In this document: one piece after another, positions 56,086 through 64,000 of the stretch
Layout: the number at the start of each line of letters is the position of its first letter
Position numbering within the stretch: the stretch's first letter is position 1
NCBI GenBank assembly: GCA_022702705.1
Contig: CM040428.1
Location: forward strand, 110,502,022 to 110,566,021
Length of the DNA: 64,000 nt
DNA from: Papilionanthe hookeriana x Papilionanthe teres
Lineage: Eukaryota > Streptophyta > Magnoliopsida > Asparagales > Orchidaceae
Direction: 5' to 3'
Notes under the pieces: model-generated
The model's database searches: none
Seen by the model: the letters and a program-made list of their open reading frames with translations, nothing else
Told to the model about the DNA's origin: nothing
Program-made: the position numbers and the translations under genes

Positions 56086-56202
56086 AAATCTTTCTTCTCA
56101 TCTTTTATCATCATTTGTTTTCATTCCAAATTTTAAAATCAGTTCCCAGTTTATAAATAAGTCAATAATATTCATTTTTCTTGAAATTGCAGAAAAATCA
56201 CG

Positions 56203-58739
56203 ATGGATTCTCCGAATTCAATCTTTTCTTTTTTTCACGTCTTTGACATACCAATAGAGGAAAATCCTCCCTTTTATCAAAATGATTATGGATTATTTAC
56301 TGAAACGGAATTCATATTAGATAATCCATATCAAACTGATACACAATCTTTCCAAGAATTTGACTTACAACCTTATGAAGACTTTCTGAATTTTGTAGAA
56401 AATTTGCCTGAATATACACCTGAAGAACCTTATACCTTTGAAGAAATGAAGAGACAAGCTGATAGGAAAGGAAAACAAGTTTACAAAGAAGATGATGCTC
56501 CACCATCATCTATGTATGAAATTGGATATTGTTCAAAAAACATTCATAAAACTCCTTCATTTAAAAGAAAGAAAAGGTGGAACGAAAATGATAATTTTGA
56601 AACATCTGAATTTCAACAGAATATTTTTGGAAACCCTTCATTTTTATAACAAAATCAATATATTCCAATTCCTGTTGAATACACTGATAATTCCATTCAA
56701 CCTAAAAGCTCTCCTCCGTTTCATGCTATATATTCAGTGTTTAAAAGGTTAGCACGAAAAGATAGATGTTCACTATCTAAATTATTAAAAAAAATGGGTT
56801 GTGCAGTCTCCAACACCATGAAAAGGAGAATTTTAGTGATGGAAAATCCCGACTATCAAGAAACCGACTATCAATTTCCAACTGATAAACATTGTGTTCG
56901 AGTGCCAGTAAAATTTCGATTGGGCCCTAGAATAAAAGATGTGGTAGTCACAAACAACAAAGCTAGATATGATGAATTAATGTCAGGAGAAGAAGATACA
57001 ACTGCTAAAATGTTGGACTTGGTCCAAATGCTACAAAAAGCAAATTATCCTCACACAGGATACGATACACCACCTGAAAATTCTCGTCCTCTACTTAAAA
57101 ATAATGTATGGAGACAAAAATCATCTGAAAGAAATTCAGATACCACCAACACCCCTATGAATAGTTCACAAGAAGAAACTTGCAAAAAACATTCTGCAAA
57201 ATCATTTGAGGAAAGATTGAAGAAATTAAAAAATGATATAAAACAACTTTCAGAGCAAAGGAAGAAAGATACTTCCGATAGTTCCAATGAGAATGTCGCC
57301 AGTGTTAACATGGTAGAAACACGATCTACTTCCATAGCACAAGAATCAATTGAAGAGGAGGCAACCAATGAATTGTGAGCGGTGATACGACAACGAGATG
57401 AACAAATTAGTCGTCTTGAATAAAAAATGGAAGATCTGGTAGCAACTCTGCAAAATCCACCAACGAATCCTTCTCCAGCCTTTAAAGTCATCAGACTAGA
57501 GGCTATTCATATTCTGGAAAATAAAGAAGAACCAATAGATATTGAGGAAAGCACTCAAAAGAAAAAGAATTCCCCTCATAATGAAATTCCAGAAAAGGAT
57601 ATTACAAAACTTGTGGAACAAAAAAATAAAGAAACCGTGGATCAAGTGAAAGTTGGAGCATTAACTCCAAAGGGTAGACCATACCCAGAGGAATTTGATT
57701 CTGTTCAGTACCCTAAAGGCTTTGTTCCTCCTGTCTTTAAAATGTTTGATGGAACGGGTAACCCCCGACAACACTTAGCACATTTTAGAGCAAGCTGCTG
57801 TAATGCTGGAGGAAGTGATGCTCTCCTATTTTGACAATTTGTTAACAGTCTTATAGGAGTTTCCTTTTACTGGTATGCAGAACTTCCCAATGGATCTGTC
57901 AAAACCTTTGTGGAACTTGAAAGCCTCTTTATTCAACGTTTTGCAGGAGCACAACATCACACCACTGTTGGTGATTTGGTTGTAGAAAAACAAAACACCG
58001 GGAGAAAGCTTAGTAGATTATATTTTACGCTGGAGAAATCTCAGCATGAAATGTGAACCACAACTACAAGAGAAACACGCTGTTGGAATATTGCTTAAAA
58101 ATATCCATGGTCCTATAGCTTTTATGCTCAATGGATTCACAATAAAGACATTTGAAAAACTACTCAGTAAAGCTGTTAATCTCCAAAAAGAAGCAAAGCA
58201 GATGAGTGTAACAGAGAAAACTGAAAAGACAAAAACTATCAAAATATTTGAAAAGAAACCTGGAAATTTTGTAGAAAAAGGTAAACAGGTGATGCAGATT
58301 CAACCGTAACAAAAGAAACAACGACGACGTAATCCTTCGACATCACGAGACATCACCTTAATTACAACTTCAACAACCAATCCCAGCACCAACGAAAAGA
58401 AAACAATGGCCGAAAGAATGAATAAAGAATATTCATTTAAAACGAAGCCGTTAGTAAAATATTTCGTAGTCTGCTTAAAATGCCCAAATTTAAGCTACCA
58501 GAAGCTAAAAGGCCAGCAGAAATTGACATGAAAGACAATCCTAATTTATGTTCTTATCACAGAATGCTTGAACATAAAATTGAAGACTGTTCTGTCTTCA
58601 AAAACTGGTTGGAGCGTAATTTTAAAGACGAAAACATAATAATCCCAAAAGAATATTTGAAAGAACCTGAAAAAGGATCAACCAATATGATTTCGATAGA
58701 GAAACTCGATCCTGGAAACAAAGACAAGTACTTCTGAAG
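56203..58739 (+). pseudogene. gag: Tat-type gag
   Basis: From ATG 56203 one frame runs to 57834 with four stops (TAA 56647, TGA 57376, TAA 57421, TGA 57832) and continues to about 57990. Features in order: acidic N-terminus, LGPRIKDVV, a Glu/Lys coiled part (FEERLKKLKNDIKQLSE), PKGRPYPEEF and FDGTGNPRQHLAHFRASCCN. A frameshift near 57995 leads to CEPQLQEKHAVGILLKNIHG and FEKLLSKAVNLQKEAKQM. After another break, 58480-58737 has LCSYHRMLEHKIEDC, a zinc-knuckle-like Cx2Hx4Hx4C (the usual Gly before His is Glu), and EPEKGSTNMIS. The ATG is 117 bases after the primer site; no extra ORF1 lies before gag, unlike Ogre. Confidence 0.85.
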
Positions 58740-59176
58740 AAATCTTTGCTAAATATCAAATCACAAAATTTCCCAAGAAGGAAAAGAAAAAGAAAATCAA
58801 GAAACCGAAAAAGATCAAAGGTCTTCCAAGTATAGGGGCTGCAACTCCTTTTGTACCTTCTAGTTCATTTTCCTCTTGTACTAGGATAGTTATGTCGGGT
58901 GAAGGACGAAAAATCCTCGAACCGATAACTTTGTATGACTTCCTTTTTACTATCATGAATAATAACAATCCTAGTTTTGCTTATATTTTGTCTATTTTGG
59001 GCGATGTTTCTGAGAATAATCATTTGAATTCTAACCCTATAGACGATACTTAAATCGTATATGATCAATCTAAAGACAACCAAAATAATGAAAATATAGA
59101 TGAAAAGTTTGATAACGACAAAGATGAAAATGACATTGCTACACTTCAACTACAAAGAACTCCGATTTCCATAGAA
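58740..59176 (+). pseudogene. Gag-protease linker of Tat element
   Basis: Shifted frames give a Lys-rich stretch, then GEGRKILEPITLYDF and an Asp/Asn/Glu-rich segment with a TAA at 59050-59052. It joins the gag end to the protease part and contains no separate gene. Minus-strand open frames here are shadows. Confidence 0.55.
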
Positions 59177-60218
59177 TTGGAATTCTCGGATTCAGAAACT
59201 AAAGAGTCGGATAATCAACTTGAAGAAATAATTGAAATTAATTTGAGAAGTGGAAAAATCTTACCTCCTTTGATGATTCCACAAGAAAAAGAAAAACAAA
59301 TAATCACACCAGACAAGATCATTCCTCCAATACATCCCCAAACCCCTGAAAGAAATAAGCATGATCTTCATAACAAAGTGGATTATAACGTACTAGCTCA
59401 TTTGAGAAAATTACCTGCGAAGTTAAGCATCTATGATGTTCTCATACTTTCCAAAGAAATAAGAGAATCGTTAATAAAGGCCCTTTCAGATCCAGATATT
59501 TGCTTAACTCAACTTGCTAGTATTACCCAAAATGAAGCTTACCCATTAGAGGAATCAACGAAGATTACCTTCTCTGACAATGACTTGTTGCTTGGAACAA
59601 CCGAACACAATCGTCCACTCGTATATTACGGTGAACATAAATGATACAATACTTTCAAGAGTTCTTATTGACCCAGGTGCTTCAATCAACATTATGAATT
59701 TGAGAACTCTTGCATATTTGGACAATGATGCCTCTCAACAATCAAGGGATACGATGATGTTACGAGGATTCAATCAGCAAGGAGAACAGGCCTTTGGATC
59801 AATAACATTACTCTTAAAAATAGCTGACTTGGCAACGACAGCAAAATTTCATATTATTGATTCAGACACCTCTTTTAATGCCTTACTTGGCAGACCATGG
59901 CTTCATGAGTATAAAATGGTACCTTCTTCCCTACATCATTGTATAAAATATTTACAAAAAGGACAAGAATGTCGTATTATAGGAGATTTGCAATCGTTTT
60001 CAATCCATGAAATCGGTATACATGAAGATGCAGCATATTATGCTCCTATAAATAAAACAATGTCTTCCAAAGAAACAATGGTGGATGTGGAAGAAAAGAA
60101 CAAAGAAAAGAAAATAAATGAAAAGAATTCTTCTTCAATTAAGACAAGAGGAACTAATTCCCGTCAAACTCATACTCAAGGACAAGGACGAGGGAAAGAA
60201 GATTCGATTTTACAATGA
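59177..60218 (+). pseudogene. Tat aspartic protease region
   Basis: 59177-59644 encodes EINLRSGKILPP and YNVLAHLRKLPAKLSIYDVL, the usual lead-in to Tat protease. A +1 shift in 59580-59640 moves to the frame of 59580-60218, which holds RVLIDPGASINIMNL with the D-x-G-A active site (DPGA), FHIIDSDTSFNALLGRPWLH and a Lys/Glu-rich tail. The protease matures the gag-pol polyprotein. The frame ends TGA 60216-60218, overlapping ATG 60215 of the next frame as ATGA. In Ogre relatives this junction hosts an intron; I see no clear need for one here. Confidence 0.8.
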
Positions 60219-61249
60219 AGAAACCACTGAAATTCAAAATCCACTTGGACTCTGAAGAAGAAATGACATCTATGATTGCGAAGAAACCTCAATTCAAAAT
60301 ATCTTTGGAAGAAGAAGATAAAGAAAGAAAATTTGAATCTATGTATGACAAAATCAATCATTATATACATTCTATGACTTTGACTCCAATCTCCACTGCT
60401 AAGATTGAGAATCTAATAGTCAAAGAAATATATAATGATGACAAAAAGCCAATTAAGTTTAGACTTGGCTCTACTTCCTCTTGTACTGAAAATGATGTAA
60501 AGATAGAAGATGAAAATCTTCCACAATCAATGAAAATTCTTTTTGAGTTGTATTCTCCTTGGGCACCAAAATTTATTCAAAATAGTTTAATCCTCAAACA
60601 ATGGTCTTTAAAACAACCACATTTCATTGAACAAATGTGGAATAATAATAAACGAAATTCTAACTCCAAAGAAGGTATTGGATTTGGAACTCTAAGACCA
60701 TTAGATGACACAGAATTTTGTCTGACCATCAATGAAGAATACGATTTTGAATCATTACCTGATCTTCCAATTGAAGATGCTCCTCCAGAATTGGAAGAAG
60801 AAATTAAATCGACAATTGATGAATTAAAAGAAATAAATTTAGGAACTGATGAAAATCCAAAACCAACTTTTATTAGTTCATTCCTTAATGATGAGGAAGC
60901 AAAAGACATAACTCAACTGTTGATAGAATATAAAGACTGTTTTGCTTGGACTTACGATGAGATGCCTGGTTTGTCTCCAGAAGTCACAGTCCATAAACTT
61001 GGGATAAATCAAATCACAATCCCAGTTAAACAAGCTCTGAGGAGAATGTGTGTTGAAATAGAGCAACAAGTCATTGCAGAAGTCAAGAAATTGATAGAAG
61101 CTGACTTCATACGAGAAGAAAATTATCCGACATGGTTAGCCAATGTGGTGCCAGTTAAAAAGAAAAATGGACAGATAAGGGTCTGTATAGACTTCAGGGA
61201 CTTGAACAAAGCATGTCCAAAAGATGAATTTCCTTTACCAATTCCTTAA
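60215..61249 (+). pseudogene. Tat pol: pre-RT region and RT fingers
   Basis: The longest open frame of the window, 344 codons. The first ~230 residues are an acidic, Tat-typical pre-RT region (FGTLRPLDDTEFCL, YDFESLPDLP). From about residue 240: DCFAWTYDEMPGLSPEVTVH, then ADFIREENYPTWLANVVPVK, KNGQIRVCIDFRDLNKACPK and FPLPIP, the RT fingers. TAA at 61247-61249 replaces the codon after FPLPIP. The active site lies in the following piece. Its start codon overlaps the protease stop, so it probably derives from one polyprotein by frameshift rather than a true start. Confidence 0.85.
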
Positions 61250-61807
61250 TTAATGGTCAATATTGCATCAAAACATGCAATATTCTCCTTTATGGATGGA
61301 TCATCAGGTTATAACCAAATAAAGATGTTTTCAGAGGACGAAGCAAATACAGCTTTCCAGACACCCATGGGGATATATTGTTATAAGGTTATGCCATTTG
61401 GACTAAAAATGCCGGTGTAACCTATCAAAGAGCCATGACACGAAATTTTGATGAATTAATACATAATCAAGTCCAATGTTATGTCGACGATCTGGTTGTC
61501 AATAGTAAACAAAAAGATGATCATATATACGATTTGAGAATTGTCTTTGAACGACTACGACAATACAATCTTAAAATGAATCCCTTAAAGTACGCCTTCG
61601 GTGTCACTTCAGGAAAATTTTTAGGATTTGTAGTTCGGCATCGTGGGATAGAAATTGATCCTCTCAAAATTAAAGCTATCCTAAATATGCCTCCTCCTAA
61701 AAATCTAACCCAATTGAGATCCTTTCAAGGAAAATTAGCGTATATACGACGTTTCATTTGGTAGATGTCAACCTCTCACTGCCCTTACTAGAAAGGATAC
61801 CAAATTT
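61250..61807 (+). pseudogene. Tat reverse transcriptase, palm and thumb
   Basis: FSFMDGSSGYNQIKMFSEDE and YCYKVMPFGLK run in the frame of the preceding ORF. Then one A appears to be lost from an A-run near 61408 and the text continues as AGVTYQRAM in the frame of 61435-61764. The catalytic box CYVDDLVV is intact (near 61480-61500). Then FLGFVVRHRGIEIDP and LRSFQGKLAYIRRFI follow. A stop (TAG at 61762-61764) and shift precede RNase H. Confidence 0.85.
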
Positions 61808-62336
61808 GTGTGGGATGAAAAATGGCAGCACGCCATTGAAAACATCAAACAATATCTGACAACCCCTCCTGTCTTTGCAGCCCCTGTATTAGGAAGACCT
61901 CTAATCCTTTACACCGCAGCATTAGATAATTCACTTGGAGCTTTATTAGCACAAGTAAATGACGAGGGAAAAGAAAGTGCATTATACTACCGTTGTTTAG
62001 TTCCAACAGAAACAAAATACCCGACAATTGAGACGCATTGTTTAGCCTTGGTCTTCGCAGTTCAAAAACAAAGGCATTAAATGCTTTCTCATAAGGTAAC
62101 TCTTATTTCAAGAGTTAACCAATTACAATATTTAATAACACGACCAACACTTTCTGGGAGATTAGCAAGATGGGCAATGATCGTACTCCAATTTGATATA
62201 ACATTTGTACTGTTACGTGCGGTCAAAGGACAAATCCTGGCAGATTTCTTAGCAGCACATCCAATTCAAACTAGATCACCCCTTAATGACGATTTACCTG
62301 ATGAACAAATATCAAAAATAAAAATTCCAATGTGCA
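61808..62336 (+). pseudogene. Tat RNase H domain
   Basis: FVWDEKWQHAIENIKQYL, LILYTAALDNSLGALLAQ (D of the first catalytic position) and YPTIETHCLALVFAVQKQRH lead to a TAA at 62078-62080, where the family has Tyr. The text then continues in the same frame as MLSHKVTLISRVNQLQYLIT and GRLARWAM, ending with GQILADFLAAHP. Standard Ty3/gypsy RNase H position between RT and the second RNase H. Confidence 0.8.
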
Positions 62337-62760
62337 ATGATGGGAACTCGACTTTGACGGAGCAGCATCTGCATGGAAAGACAAAGACAAACAGACAATT
62401 ATACCATGCAAAGCTGGAGTAGGATTAATTTTCATTACTCTAGACAAAACGATTATGCCTTTTTCCTATCATTTGACAGAACCATGCACAAATAATGAAG
62501 CCGAATATGAAGCGCTCATAACCGGTCTAGAATTAACAATATTGATGGAAATTAAAAATATCGACATCTACGAGGTTTCCCGCTTGATTATTAATCAAAT
62601 TGCCGGCAAATACAAAACTTTGAAGTCACGACTTGAACGAGTATTCTTGTTACACTCTGAAATTACTTCAACAAATTCCTGATGTAACATTCTTCTTAAT
62701 CCCAGGACGAGACAATTCTCTAGCAGATGCTCTGGCAAAACTCGCAAAAGAATTCGCATG
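62337..62760 (+). pseudogene. Second, archaeal-like RNase H (aRNH) of Tat
   Basis: After a shift near 62340, LDFDGAASAWK, AGVGLIF, NNEAEYEALITGLELT, VSRLIINQIAGKY and, in the next frame, PGRDNSLADALAKLA. These are the blocks of the additional RNase H known in the Tat clade. Catalytic D (LDFDG), E (NNEAE) and D (LADAL) are visible, but the third block reads YEVSRLII where the family has GDS, so that Asp is lost. The piece from 62455 to 62682 is one open frame ending TGA; the rest is at 62633-62760. Confidence 0.75.
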
Positions 62761-64000
62761 TCTAGAAGAAGATGACATACTGATCTCTATAAGAGGACGA
62801 CAAGCTCTTTCTCAAATTGATATGGATAATTTACATAAAATCGGTGAAAATATGACAATGACAATAAACGACGAAAATGATGATTGGCGACAACCAATCA
62901 TCCAATATTTACAAACTGGAAAATTACCTGATAACACTTCTATTGCCAACCAAATTAAACAAAGAGCATTATCATATGCTCTAATAAATGATATTCTTTA
63001 CAAACGATCTTTTGATCAAATGTGGTTAAGATGTTTAAACTAAGTTGAAGCTCAAGAGATTGTTAAGGAAGTTCATTCAGGTTTATGTGGTGCACATCGA
63101 TACGGGACCAAAATGAAAATAAAAATAAAAAGAATGGGTTATTATTGGCCAACAATGATGGCCAATTGCCTTGACATTGCAAAGAAATGCCATCAATGTC
63201 AAATACATGGGGTAGTTTTACATCAACCTCCAAATGTCCTACACCCAACTATTGCATCATGGCCATTTGAATGTTGGGGTACCGACATAGTGAGCCCTAT
63301 AGATCCTCCATCTTCCAAGGGTCATAAATTTATTCTGCGTACCATCGACTATTTTTCCATGTGGGCAGAAGCAACACCACTTAGAGAAGTTAAGGCAGAA
63401 CAAGTTCTTCATTTCTTTAAAACACATATCGTTTATAGATTTGGAATTCCTCTAAGGATCATATCAGAAAACGGATTAGCCTTCAAAAACACAAAAATGA
63501 ATAATTTTATCCAAAGACACGGGATTGATTGGAGGTACTCCACAATTTATTACCCTAAGGCCAATGGATTAGCCGAACCTTTCAATAAAACATTGGTTCA
63601 AATCTTGAAAAAGACGTTGAATAACAGCCCGAGACAATGACATGAACGATTAATAGAAGCTTTATGGGCTTATAGAACTACATACCGAACTCTAACACAG
63701 TCTACACCATTTGCTTTGGTATATGGTTCTGAAGCCATTTTACCACTTGAAGTCCAAATTCCTTCTCTCGAATTGCGACGACAAACAAAATAACTGAAGA
63801 AGAAAATGCTAGACTACGACTTGAAGAACTTGAAAGTTTGGAAGGCAAACGTCTACAAGCCCAAAAAAATCTTGAACTGTATCAAGAAAAAATGATACGA
63901 GCTCACGATAAATTAGTTCGCCCCAGAACCTTTCGAATCGGCAAATTAGTTTTAGTTCTTCGAAGACCTATACTAGCTCATCGAAAGATAGGTGGTAAAT
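62761..64000 (+). pseudogene. Tat integrase, runs off the right edge
   Basis: 62761-63043 is the pre-integrase linker ending YKRSFDQMWLRCLN and TAA. The zinc part follows: EVHSGLCGAHRYG and CLDIAKKCHQCQ (HHCC). Core in 63113-63640: CWGTDIVSPI (first Asp), ISENGLAF, where the second catalytic Asp is Glu, and YYPKANGLAEPFNKTL (Glu kept). TGA at 63638-63640 replaces a Trp codon; HERLIEALWAYRTT continues in frame. A shift near 63795 leads to RLRLEELESLEGKRLQAQ and KVRPRTFRIG-like C-terminal text (RPRTFRIGKLVLVLRRP) to 64000. It would insert cDNA into chromosomes. Confidence 0.85.

Noticed and set aside
56492..56752. Plus-strand 86-codon frame
   Set aside because: Shadow frame of the Tat gag at 56203-57378.

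Overview
The window looks like repeat-dense nuclear DNA of a flowering plant, probably a dicot. The evidence is the element set: Athila-type and Tat-type Ty3/gypsy retrotransposons with the usual plant primer-binding sites (tRNA-Asp-like and tRNA-Arg-like), and plant L1-type LINEs with an RNase H domain. I found no intact host gene, rRNA, tRNA or CRISPR array. Every coding sequence I can name comes from a retroelement, and all are broken by stops, frameshifts, deletions or insertions. The single possible host trace is a short coding fragment near 23.8-23.9 kb.

Layout. 1-881 is the 3' part of a Tat-type LTR (copy A) inserted into a minus-strand Athila LTR (882-1829), whose 3' noncoding tail runs to 2758. 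Three plus-strand Athila LTRs lie head to tail at 2759-7157. The third leads into a primer-binding site (7161) and a gag (7299-8138). That gag is split by a nearly full-length minus-strand Athila (8139-21435, LTRs of about 1.7 kb, imperfect 5-bp target duplication TCTCC/TCTCT). The host element resumes at 21441 with the rest of gag, protease and part of reverse transcriptase (RT), to about 23.8 kb. The nested Athila carries a gag with a large internal deletion, protease, RT, RNase H, an integrase with an in-frame 144-bp duplication, and two diverged tandem copies of the ORF that lies downstream of pol.

24.1-25.0 kb holds short minisatellites. 25.7-29.4 kb holds two minus-strand LINE fragments, one apparently inserted in the other, both ending in (TA)n. 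A 45-bp minisatellite (30.34-30.57 kb) precedes Tat LTR copy C (about 30586-31983), its primer-binding site and a decayed gag to about 35.17 kb. An 84-bp minisatellite follows (36.68-37.93 kb), then about 3 kb with no recognisable gene. 40984-46530 is a 5.5-kb array of about 70 diverged 78-bp units built from TTGACC/GGTCAA words.

This array is cut in mid-unit by a plus-strand Athila (LTR 46531-48286, gag, partial protease) that is in turn interrupted at 50317 by a minus-strand Tat LTR (copy B). Three further AT-rich minisatellites (78, 75 and 121 bp units) occupy 51.8-55.1 kb. From about 55.75 kb a fourth Tat LTR end (copy D), a tRNA-Arg-like primer-binding site and a long gag-protease-RT-RNaseH-aRNaseH-integrase region run off the right edge.

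Nothing here works as a gene pathway; the coherent story is repeated nesting. The best candidates for something undescribed are the W-box-rich higher-order satellite, an inverted repeat with compensating changes beside the TATA box of the Tat LTRs, and a GC-rich LTR-like module that recurs upstream of both tandem post-pol ORFs in the nested Athila. All boundaries and identities were judged by eye.
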